Of a stretch of 13,007 bases of DNA, positions 1 through 5,505 are shown piece by piece. The translations under genes and the position numbers were made by a program. Within the stretch, counting starts at the first letter, position 1. Every line of letters starts with the position of its first letter. This DNA comes from Alphaproteobacteria bacterium (GTDB taxonomy: Bacteria > Pseudomonadota > Alphaproteobacteria > JABAAW01): positions 1 through 13,007 of the forward strand of contig JABAAS010000021.1 of assembly GCA_014238625.1 (NCBI GenBank), written 5' to 3'. The notes under the pieces are model-generated. The model did no database searches. It had not been told where the DNA came from and saw only the letters and a list, made by a program, of their open reading frames with translations.

Positions 1-84
1 GAGAATTCTCGTTTAGGCTGTCAGATTTCGTTGAGCGAGGATTTAGATGGGTTAGTAGTTTCGTTACCGAACAAGGAGTTTTAG
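1..84 (+). CDS. 2Fe-2S ferredoxin (adrenodoxin type), C-terminal fragment
   Basis: The window opens inside a reading frame that begins at base 1, gives 27 residues and stops at TAG 82-84. The peptide contains NSRLGCQI followed by LDGLVVSLP. This is the hallmark C-terminus of adrenodoxin-like (ISC-type) 2Fe-2S ferredoxins; the Cys in RLGCQI (bases 19-21) is the fourth cluster ligand. The other three cysteines lie outside the window. Family members are small soluble cytoplasmic electron carriers, often serving Fe-S cluster assembly. The gene is followed by a hairpin-rich repeat (95-217) and the hairpin at 232-265, which may end its transcript. Identification rests on a short but very characteristic tail; whether it is the ISC ferredoxin or a paralogue cannot be told from this end. 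Confidence 0.85.
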   Translation, partial: ENSRLGCQISLSEDLDGLVVSLPNKEF

Positions 85-94
85 GTTGATATTA

Positions 95-217
95 TTAACA
101 TAGAGGGGGGTGTGGGGGGACGAGTCCCCCCGCGAAAGCTCTGCGCAGCAGTGCGTGCGAAGCACGCTTAATTGCAAAAAGCGCATTGCAAGCAATGCGC
201 AACTGCGCTTTAGCGCA
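95..217 (-). repeat. Composite hairpin repeat, copy A (inverted)
   Basis: Read on the minus strand, this segment starts with TGCGCTAAAGCGCAG (217 downward), continues through two palindromic hairpins, reaches a GGGACTCGTCCC palindrome within 114-131, and ends in TATGTTAA (102-95). The same modules in the same order occur at 535-597 and 5254-5321. The bases at 192-217 are a perfect 26-bp reverse complement of 535-560. This copy carries extra hairpins: 7-8-bp arms around 114-131, GCGTGC/GCACGC near 152-166, and GCGCATTGC/GCAATGCGC at 181-200. It lies just 3' of the ferredoxin gene. It encodes no protein; the hairpins suggest a role in RNA or a mobile palindromic element, which is inference. Confidence 0.75.
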
Positions 218-231
218 CTCTTAATTTTAAA

Positions 232-265
232 AAACGCGGTTAACTATGAATAGCTAACCGCGTTT
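232..265 (-). terminator. Strong intrinsic terminator hairpin, probably bidirectional
   Basis: AAACGCGGTTA (232-242) pairs perfectly with TAACCGCGTTT (255-265). An A/C mismatch follows, then a further CTA/TAG pairing around a TGAA loop. On the minus strand the stem is followed by a run of six T, the classical intrinsic terminator form, placed 20 bases after the stop of the 16-codon ORF at 286-336. On the plus strand it is followed by TTTCTATTTCTT and could also stop ferredoxin read-through. Confidence 0.75.
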
Positions 266-285
266 CTATTTCTTATAAATATAAA

Positions 286-336
286 TTATTTTTTATCGAT
301 AATAAAAATTATAAAAATTAATATAAATATATTCAT
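286..336 (-). CDS. Candidate 16-residue hydrophobic microprotein
   Basis: ATG at 336-334 reads MNIFILIFIIFIIDKK and stops at TAA (288-286). A strong Shine-Dalgarno, TGGAGG (348-343), sits six bases before the ATG, better than the sites in front of the long genes here. The peptide is an almost unbroken Ile/Phe/Leu stretch ending Asp-Lys-Lys, which fits a single short membrane segment with a positive tail. It has its own promoter-like sequence about 110-135 bases upstream and a terminator just downstream, so it looks like a monocistronic unit. I recognise no family. Tiny hydrophobic peptides can be membrane-protein regulators, type I toxins or leader peptides. The caution is that AT-rich DNA encodes Ile/Phe/Lys by chance; the case rests on the signals around the ORF, not on its composition. 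Confidence 0.4.
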   Translation of the reverse strand: MNIFILIFIIFIIDKK

Positions 337-431
337 TATTTTCCTCCAAATTAATTAGTTAATAAAATAGCTTGAACAAGCCAAACCCTCGGCAGCCTTT
401 CGCAAGAAGGCGCATCAAAAAATTTGCTTGC

Positions 432-448
432 TTATCTTATTAAGATAA
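432..448. promoter_or_regulatory. 17-bp dyad overlapping the -10, operator-like
   Basis: TTATCTTA (432-439) and TAAGATAA (441-448) form a perfect 8-bp inverted repeat with one central base, covering the -10 and presumed start of the minus-strand promoter. A further TTATCTTA half-site lies at 488-495, upstream of the -35. An AT-rich dyad at this place is what a homodimeric repressor site looks like; MarR-type repressors often use such sites, but no regulator gene is present and the assignment is inference. Confidence 0.4.
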
Positions 449-470
449 CATGAATTAATAGATTTGTCAA
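435..470 (-). promoter_or_regulatory. Sigma70-type promoter for the minus-strand miniature unit
   Basis: On the minus strand a perfect -35 TTGACA (470-465) is followed after exactly 17 bases by a -10 TATCTT (447-442). The stretch above the -35 (about 471-505) is nearly pure A/T, resembling an UP element. Transcription would start near 435 and give a leader of about 100 nt with a GC-rich hairpin (GCCTT/AAGGC within about 390-412) and a GCTTG/CAAGC dyad at about 371-382 before the TGGAGG site. It is the best promoter match I can see in the window. Confidence 0.55.
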
Positions 471-534
471 GTTAATTTATAATATTTTTATCTTAATTTT
501 TATAATTATGAGATATTAATATTTCGATTAATGA

Positions 535-694
535 TGCGCTAAAGCGCAGTTGCGCATTGCAAGCAGGGACTCGTCCCTCGCGCTCCCTTTATGTTAATAT
601 TAATTCAAGACCTAACAACTCGCCCCCGCTTTATATTTATTAATAATAAGGTCGCGCAAGCGGACATAGGCACAAGCTAGCGAATTGTCCGCTT
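535..694 (+). repeat. Composite hairpin repeat, copy B
   Basis: Module order: TGCGCTAAAGCGCAG (from 535); palindrome AGGGACTCGTCCCT (565-578); CGCGCTCCCTTTATGTTAA (579-597); a 49-base unrelated spacer; then a 36-base module (647-682) containing AAGCGGACATAGGCACAAGC. The first palindrome plus its tail (566-597) matches 5290-5321 with one difference in 32. The last module matches 5372-5407 with two differences in 36, and the spacer length is conserved. AAGCGGACA (658-666) also pairs with TGTCCGCTT (686-694), giving a 9-bp stem with a 19-base loop just beyond the 3' end of the glycosylase gene. No U-run follows on the minus strand, so it is not a classical terminator. Confidence 0.8.
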
Positions 695-711
695 ATTAAT
701 ATAAATTATAT

Positions 712-1425
712 CTATGTTAATTTAGCTAGCCCCTTACCCCTCCGCTCCGCTCCATAAACTCGCCACAATAACAAAGCTACACAACTCCTATACGGACGCC
801 ACCTCTCAGCAATACCCCTCGCCATAGACTCATTCACAAATCTATCACCGCTATCCTTACCCCCATCCCCCTCATCCCCCAAACCCAATATAGATAAACC
901 CCCGCGCAAAGCTAAATCGCCCGCCGGAAAAATATCCATCCTCCCATGCCCAAACATCAAATAAATCTCCGCCGTCCATAACCCAATCCCCGAATAACTA
1001 CACAATAAACTAATAGCCTCCTCATCACCCATCGCCTCTAACACTCCCGCTTCTAACTCCCCCCGCACAAAAGCCCCCGCCAAACCACGCGCATAACTCA
1101 CCTTGCGCCTCGATAAACCCATCTTAAATAATCGAGCCTCACTCATCCTCGCACACCTCGCAGCCTCAAAAGCCCCCGCCTTATCTAGTCGCGAACATAT
1201 AGCCTCCGCCGCCCACTTGGATAATTGCTGAGCAACAATAGCACGCAATAAAGTAGGAAATCCCGCCTCCGAAACCCTAGCTTGCGGATAACCCCACTTC
1301 TTCAAAGCCGAACGCACCACAACATCCCTGCGAGATAATATACCTAACCCCCTGCGCAACCTCCCCTCAATATCAGCTGTCTCTACAGAAAAACTGCTAC
1401 TATCCTCGCTAACCTTATCACGCAT
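712..1425 (-). CDS. alkA: DNA-3-methyladenine glycosylase II (AlkA/HhH-GPD family)
   Basis: This monofunctional glycosylase removes alkylated purines such as 3-methyladenine from DNA, opening base excision repair. The protein is 237 residues from ATG 1425. The helix-hairpin-helix appears as SGIGLWTA (about 145-152). It is followed by EIYLMFGHGR and DIFPAGDLAL, where Asp170 (in AGDL) sits at the catalytic aspartate position of the HhH-GPD fold; PTLLRAIVAQQLS (about 57-69) is the conserved N-terminal helix. It lacks the separate AlkA N-terminal domain, like many short alphaproteobacterial members. A TTG at 1449 could add eight residues, but ATG 1425 has AGGGG/AGGA-like sequence just before it and is preferred. 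It begins 25 bases after the stop of the phosphohexomutase-like gene, so the two are probably co-transcribed. The coding strand is rich in GGG codons. Confidence 0.9.
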   Translation of the reverse strand: MRDKVSEDSSSFSVETADIEGRLRRGLGILSRRDVVVRSALKKWGYPQARVSEAGFPTLLRAIVAQQLSKWAAEAICSRLDKAGAFEAARCARMSEARLFKMGLSRRKVSYARGLAGAFVRGELEAGVLEAMGDEEAISLLCSYSGIGLWTAEIYLMFGHGRMDIFPAGDLALRGGLSILGLGDEGDGGKDSGDRFVNESMARGIAERWRPYRSCVALLLWRVYGAERRGKGLAKLT

Positions 1426-1450
1426 AATCCTAACCCCTATACACCTCAAC

Positions 1451-2959
1451 CTATAAATGCGAGATAAAACCGACCGCCTCGCGAGCCTCTATATCGGCAA
1501 TTCCACAATCCTTCATCGCCCTACTTAGATCATACTGCGCGAGCCTCATAGCCGCCATATCGCCGCCCTCGCTCCGCATCAATAAGGTATTCTCGAAATC
1601 CGCCGAGCAAACAACCCAACGCCAATTTTTAGAACGCCTCTCTACCTCCAGTCCGAGCTCATCATCATTCTTTCGCAACTGCGTCCCCTGCTGATCATTT
1701 GAGTGCTCTCCATCAGTCTTTCCTTGCGCCTTCACCCAAGCCTGCAGACGCGCCATCGTAGCGAGCCTCCCTTCACTTGTAGCAAGCTCGACTCTTTTTA
1801 TGTCACTTGCAAGCCCCCCCGCCGCCGCTGACCTCGAGCGCAATATAGCATCCCACTCTCCCGCCCCCCGTTTAGAGAATATAGCCAGCAGCCGCAAGGC
1901 GACATAACAAGCGTCCTCGAAAGCATAGTATCTGTCCATCAACGCAATATGCCCATCGCATGATGCGGCGGCGATGACCTCCCTCTCTCTGCCTATCTTT
2001 GTGAATAGCCCTGCGCCGTAGCCAGCCCTGCGCTGAACTCGCGCGCCGATAGAACGTAGTTCGTCTATTGTACTATCGGCAAAAAGAGAATCCACCAGCA
2101 CAGTTTTGCGTCCGCCCACGAGCCCCCCCTCTCGTAGAAGCAACACGAATAGAGCCTCGCTAGGAACAGCACGAGCAAAAGAATCGAAAACCTGCAACGC
2201 GGTTCCATCTCGATTGAAGAGAAAGCCGAGTTTCTTTTTGCCTCCACCCGCCTGCATGGCTTTTCGCATCTCCGCTACGCCCTCGACGATTGCGACTTTT
2301 TCTAGTATGGGAGAGGCTCGTTCAGCGATAGACGCCAACACCTCAGCCATCGCCCCTCCCTCGCTTTGCGCAAAGACGACACTCTCCAGCGTCCTTCGAT
2401 TAGCCATCTTTTGCTGGGTATAGTCCCCCTCGTCCCCCTCCGCCCAAGCGGCGTCTGCGAACAGCCTAGTTGTATATGCATCGCATCCGTCAGACCTTGC
2501 GAGCTTTCCTCCCTCTCGCGTACGCCAATTTCCGCTTGCTGCGATATTTTGTAGTTGCAGAGCTCTCTCCCTCTCTAGCGCGAAGCCCTCTAAGAATATC
2601 TTTACGCCGTTATATCCGTCGGGCAGAGATTCGCTGGTTATGGAGATAGCTAGTTGAGCGTTCAGCTCTATCGCTGCGAAGCGAACGAGTGGCGTCGGCG
2701 CGCTTGCGAAAGACAGCACCCTAACGCCGCACTCTAACAAGCCTCGCACGAGCTCGCTTTCTAGTTGCAGAGCTCTTGCGCCCTTGTCCGCTGCCAGACA
2801 AGCGTATATTTTCTCGTGCTTATAGGCGAGGAATGAGCCGAGTGCTTTCCCTAAGAAATAACCGTCTGCGAGCCCGAGGTCTTCTAGCGCTCCGAAAATA
2901 CCTTGCCCGCCAAATAATCGGCTCTCGAACCGATAGCCTTCCGTTGTTGTCATTTCCAC
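1451..2959 (-). CDS. Phosphohexomutase-fold protein (ManB/AlgC-like), probable pseudoenzyme
   Basis: The 502-residue product aligns in order with phosphomannomutase/phosphoglucomutase: LADGYFLGKALGSFLA (about 30-45), APTPLVRFAA (87-96), DGYNGVKI (114-121), and DRYYAFEDACYVALRLL (342-358). All are family landmarks, and the length is usual. Every catalytic motif is altered. The phosphoserine loop TASHNP is TSESLP (108-113), with Glu110 at the serine position. The metal loop DGDGDR is NRDGTA (249-254). The sugar loop GEMSGH reads ASCDGH (332-337). The domain-4 phosphate loop RxSNTEP reads VCSADFE (450-456), and the N-terminal YDIRG motif is missing. The frame is intact for 502 codons, so the fold seems kept while mutase activity is unlikely. 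A hydrophilic linker (about 411-446) precedes the last domain. The start is GTG 2959; ATG two codons later is equally possible. It lies 72 bases after the J-protein gene. True function unknown. Confidence 0.85.
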   Translation of the reverse strand: MEMTTTEGYRFESRLFGGQGIFGALEDLGLADGYFLGKALGSFLAYKHEKIYACLAADKGARALQLESELVRGLLECGVRVLSFASAPTPLVRFAAIELNAQLAISITSESLPDGYNGVKIFLEGFALERERALQLQNIAASGNWRTREGGKLARSDGCDAYTTRLFADAAWAEGDEGDYTQQKMANRRTLESVVFAQSEGGAMAEVLASIAERASPILEKVAIVEGVAEMRKAMQAGGGKKKLGFLFNRDGTALQVFDSFARAVPSEALFVLLLREGGLVGGRKTVLVDSLFADSTIDELRSIGARVQRRAGYGAGLFTKIGREREVIAAASCDGHIALMDRYYAFEDACYVALRLLAIFSKRGAGEWDAILRSRSAAAGGLASDIKRVELATSEGRLATMARLQAWVKAQGKTDGEHSNDQQGTQLRKNDDELGLEVERRSKNWRWVVCSADFENTLLMRSEGGDMAAMRLAQYDLSRAMKDCGIADIEAREAVGFISHL

Positions 2960-3031
2960 CGCTTTCTTTATTCCAATCCCAGACTATATTCTATAGCTAA
3001 TGTGTTAGCGTATCTGTTTTTTTCTTGTCTA

Positions 3032-3547
3032 TCAGCTTTTCAACATAGCATCCCGAGCTGCGTTGAGCTCGCGCGCTATTTTTTCACTACCGCCGACATC
3101 TGGATGGGAGTTGCGCATTTTTGCGTGAAATGCACGAGTTATCTGTTTTTTGCTGGCATTTGCGGGGACACCTAGTATTTCTGCGGCGCGCCTTCGGCTC
3201 ATACCTGCTGTTTTCCTTTTCCGAGCAGCCTCTTCGCCCGCTCTTTTTGCGTATTGGAAGAAGCTATTGAAGCCGCCATGCTGGAAGGACGTTAACCTGC
3301 GCCAGAGTTGGTAGAAGAACATGCCTTTGCGCAGCAGAGTTAGCAAGCCCAGTAATCCGACCCAAGCGAACTGGAGTCGTCCGCTGGCTGCCATCCACAA
3401 GCCGAAAGCGAGCAGGGCAATAGCGCCGAGGGAAAGCACTATTTGCCGCAGGCGTTTAGTTGTTTGCGCGTCTCTATCGAGGGTTATTTTCCTCCATAGT
3501 TGCCAGAGCAGAAATAGGGCAACTAAAACGACTAACAAACGAATCAT
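3032..3547 (-). CDS. Membrane-anchored DnaJ-domain protein (Pam18/TIM14-like)
   Basis: The product is about 171 residues from ATG 3547. Residues 1-17 (MIRLLVVLVALFLLWQL) form a membrane segment; two more hydrophobic stretches follow at about 35-53 and 58-74. A basic linker leads to a C-terminal J domain (about 117-171) with RRAAEILGVPANASKKQI, the essential HPD triad at 148-150, and the GGSEKIARELNAARD tail. The short J domain at the C-terminus with HPDxGGS resembles mitochondrial Pam18/TIM14. By family it would stimulate a DnaK-type Hsp70 ATPase at the inner membrane; client and partner are unknown. A TTG three codons upstream (3556) is possible, and neither start has a clear Shine-Dalgarno. 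It is the first gene of the minus-strand cluster with the phosphohexomutase-like and glycosylase genes, and diverges from glnA. Confidence 0.88.
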   Translation of the reverse strand: MIRLLVVLVALFLLWQLWRKITLDRDAQTTKRLRQIVLSLGAIALLAFGLWMAASGRLQFAWVGLLGLLTLLRKGMFFYQLWRRLTSFQHGGFNSFFQYAKRAGEEAARKRKTAGMSRRRAAEILGVPANASKKQITRAFHAKMRNSHPDVGGSEKIARELNAARDAMLKS

Positions 3548-3839
3548 AGCAAGCAAACCACAGAGAACCTTTTAACCATAAAGAACTTTTTTTAGACGAG
3601 CTTTCTTCCGTGTTGGAATATCACTTAGCGGACTCTATGCAATAATTATGCATGATTATCAAAAAAAGAATAATTTTTTTTGTGCATGACACTAAAAAAA
3701 CTTGACAGAGATTATAACAATCTCCAAGATGACGAGAATCGAGCATCCTAGCAATTTGCTGCTTATTTTTTTCACAGCAACGAATTGGTTTTTTGCTCGA
3801 CAATTAATTACCCCCAACGACAGGATAGGAGTCCCCCCA
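3548..3839. other. Divergent J-protein/glnA intergenic region
   Basis: Divergent control region of 292 bases. Besides the promoter-like site at 3702-3730 it has an AT-rich tract (about 3640-3700) with ATGCA/TGCAT dyads and two TGCATGA copies, and alternating AGCAA/TTGCT segments in the glnA leader (about 3750-3800) that could pair in more than one way. The frame upstream of glnA is open for 46 codons from TTG 3702, but that stretch does not look like glutamine synthetase and lacks a ribosome site. No repeat-family copy is present here, unlike the 3' gaps. Confidence 0.5.
3702..3730 (+). promoter_or_regulatory. Possible glnA promoter with internal dyad
   Basis: TTGACA (3702-3707) is a perfect -35, followed after 17 bases by CAAGAT (3725-3730), a poor -10. 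The spacer is itself an inverted repeat, GAGATT (3708-3713) and AATCTC (3719-3724) around ATAAC, where a regulator could bind. The predicted leader is about 100 nt, ending with AGGAG (3827-3831) eight bases before the glnA ATG. I see no sigma54 GG/GC pair at the right spacing. The weak -10 keeps confidence low. Confidence 0.35.
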
Positions 3840-5240
3840 ATGCCAGAGTCTATATTGAAAACGATAAAAGAGAAAGAGATTGAATATGTTGATTTACGCT
3901 TCACCGACCTTCGCGGCAAGTGGCATCACACGACGCAGCATGTTTCGACGGTCGATGAGGAGTTTTTTGCAGAAGGAGCAATGTTCGATGGCTCGTCGAT
4001 ATCTGGCTGGAAGGAGATTCACGAATCTGACATGCTATTAACTCCGGACACGTCGAGCTCTTTCATAGACCCCTTCACGGCGCAGAACACGCTAGTGCTT
4101 ACCTGTTGGGTTAAAGACCCCTCGCATGGCGGTTTGTACAACCGCGATCCGCGTTCTGTTGCTACTCGGGCAGGCGACTACCTTCGCGCGAGCGGCGTAG
4201 CGGATACGGCTTACTTTGGTCCTGAGGCGGAGTTTTTCGTATTCGACGATGTTCGATTTGCGACCGACAGCCATCACATATTGGCAGCGGTTGATTCCGA
4301 GGAAGGTCCTTACAACAGTGATCGCAATTACGAAGAGGGTAATTTCGGGCATCGTCCAAGAGAGAAGGGAGGTTATTTTCCAGTTCCTCCGGTTGATTCA
4401 GCCTTTGACTTGCGCTCTGAGATGGTGACCACCATGAAGGATTGTGGCGTTCCAGTGGAGAAGCATCACCACGAGGTTGCTCCCTCGCAGCATGAGATAG
4501 GCATTCGTTTTAATCGTTTGTTGAAGATAGCCGATCACCTTCAGATATATAAGTATTGCGTTCAGATGGTCGCGCACTCTTATGGCAAGACTGCGACTTT
4601 CATGCCTAAGCCAGTTTTTGGGGACAATGGTTCTGGCATGCATGTGCATCAGTCTTTGTGGAAGGATGGAGAGAACACTTTTCTTGGGGATGGCTATTCC
4701 GAACTTTCCGAGACTGCGTTATTTTACATAGGCGGTATTTTGCGCCATGCTCGAGTTTTGAACGCCTTTGCGAATCCGACGACGAACAGCTACAAGCGTT
4801 TAGTTCCTGGTTTTGAGGCTCCTGTTTTGTTAGCTTATTCTGCGAGCAACCGCTCTGCTGCTTGTCGCATCCCGATTTCGTCGAAGAAGGCTCGTCGAAT
4901 TGAGATAAGGTTTCCGGACCCTTCAGCGAATCCGTATCTTCTCTTTTCTGCGATGCTTATGGCGGGTTTGGATGGTATAGCGAACAAGATATCTCCTGGC
5001 GAGCCGCGGGATCAAGACCTCTATAGTTTAGATGCAGCCGAGCTCAGCAAGATACCGAATGTCTGTAGCTCGTTGCGGCGTGCGTTGGATAGCTTGGACG
5101 AGGATCGCGGTTTTCTCACAAAAGGAGGTGTTTTTGACGATGACCTTATTGATGCCTACATAGCTCTCAAGCAACAAGAGGTCGAGCAGTATCAAAGCAT
5201 GCCGCATCCGGTTGAATATCAGATGTATTACTCGGTTTAG
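3840..5240 (+). CDS. glnA: Glutamine synthetase, type I
   Basis: GlnA condenses glutamate and ammonia with ATP to form glutamine; family enzymes are cytoplasmic dodecamers. The 466 residues match the usual GSI length. Visible motifs: MFDGSSISGWKEI (48-60), FGPEAEFFVFD (126-136), EKHHHEVAPSQHEIGIRF (207-224), KPVFGDNGSGMHVHQS (257-272, ATP/metal-binding), NPTTNSYKRLVPG (312-324) and RFPDPSANPYL (357-367). Tyr395 in QDLYSL sits where the E. coli adenylylated tyrosine lies, so GlnE-type control is expected. The ATG at 3840 is chosen for AGGAG eight bases upstream and the typical MPESILKTIK start. In many alphaproteobacteria glnB precedes glnA; here the gene stands alone behind a divergent J-protein gene. 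Transcription probably ends at the hairpin 5253-5285. Confidence 0.98.
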   Translation: MPESILKTIKEKEIEYVDLRFTDLRGKWHHTTQHVSTVDEEFFAEGAMFDGSSISGWKEIHESDMLLTPDTSSSFIDPFTAQNTLVLTCWVKDPSHGGLYNRDPRSVATRAGDYLRASGVADTAYFGPEAEFFVFDDVRFATDSHHILAAVDSEEGPYNSDRNYEEGNFGHRPREKGGYFPVPPVDSAFDLRSEMVTTMKDCGVPVEKHHHEVAPSQHEIGIRFNRLLKIADHLQIYKYCVQMVAHSYGKTATFMPKPVFGDNGSGMHVHQSLWKDGENTFLGDGYSELSETALFYIGGILRHARVLNAFANPTTNSYKRLVPGFEAPVLLAYSASNRSAACRIPISSKKARRIEIRFPDPSANPYLLFSAMLMAGLDGIANKISPGEPRDQDLYSLDAAELSKIPNVCSSLRRALDSLDEDRGFLTKGGVFDDDLIDAYIALKQQEVEQYQSMPHPVEYQMYYSV

Positions 5241-5252
5241 CAGACGAGAATG

Positions 5253-5285
5253 CTGCGCTAAAGAGCGGTTGCGCAGGGCTTTTTT
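5253..5285 (+). terminator. Intrinsic terminator of glnA
   Basis: CTGCGC (5253-5258) pairs with GCGCAG (5271-5276), followed by GGC and six T (5280-5285), starting 13 bases after the glnA stop. The same bases are the first module of repeat copy C, so the repeat seems to supply the terminator here. Confidence 0.65.
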
Positions 5286-5407
5286 GCGAGGGACTCGTCC
5301 CGCGCGCTCCCTTTATGTTAAGTTTTGCCAGTTAACTAAATACAGAATTTGCGCCTATGTTCGCGCGCCCGTAAGGTCGCGTAAGCGGACATAGGCACAA
5401 GCTGGCG
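5254..5407 (+). repeat. Composite hairpin repeat, copy C
   Basis: Third copy of the element, between the convergent glnA and ppdK genes. It has the TGCGCTAAAG module (from 5254, diverged inside), the GGGACTCGTCCC palindrome (5290-5301), CGCGCTCCCTTTATGTTAA (5303-5321), a 50-base spacer, and the 36-base module with AAGCGGACATAGGCACAAGC (5372-5407). Within the last part GCCTATGT (about 5353-5360) can pair with ACATAGGC (about 5389-5396). A decayed echo of the palindrome and tail appears at 5445-5470 (GACTCATCCCACGCG). No protein is encoded. Confidence 0.8.
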
Positions 5408-5505
5408 CATAAATATAATTACGCGCTCCGTGCGTTAGCACTCCGCGAGACTCATCCCACGCGTCCCTAATCGTCAAGGCTTTCGCTGTTTCTCTAATCC
5501 CTTTT

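Larger units (their letters stand above)
218..534. other. AT-rich segment between inverted repeats
   Basis: These 317 bases lie between the two perfect 26-bp inverted arms (192-217 and 535-560). They are far more AT-rich than the flanks. On the minus strand they contain, in order, an A/T-rich upstream tract, promoter, dyad, leader with a GC-rich hairpin, Shine-Dalgarno, 16-codon ORF and terminator. On the plus strand I see only ORFs of a few codons (for example from ATG 450) and no tRNA-like or rRNA-like sequence. Confidence 0.6.

Noticed and set aside
95..217. The dense array of short palindromes considered as a CRISPR array or a tRNA/rRNA fragment.
   Set aside because: The palindromes differ from each other and are not separated by regular spacers; no cloverleaf or T-loop sequence can be formed.
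286..336. The Ile/Phe-rich 16-codon ORF followed by a terminator, read as an ilv- or phe-type attenuation leader.
   Set aside because: Downstream on the same strand there is no biosynthetic or synthetase gene, only the antisense of the ferredoxin, and no antiterminator pairing is evident.
591..680. A 29-codon plus-strand ORF inside repeat copy B.
   Set aside because: No ribosome site, and the matching ATG in copy C gives a different 6-codon ORF, so coding is not conserved between copies.
658..694. The 9-bp stem 3' of the glycosylase gene as an intrinsic terminator.
   Set aside because: On the minus strand it is followed by GCGCGACC rather than a T-run, and the loop is 19 bases long. It is kept only as part of the repeat description.
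3702..3839. A 46-codon in-frame extension upstream of glnA beginning at TTG.
   Set aside because: AGGAG lies correctly before ATG 3840, which gives the standard GlnA N-terminus. The extension has no family similarity, and its TTG is part of the -35-like TTGACA.
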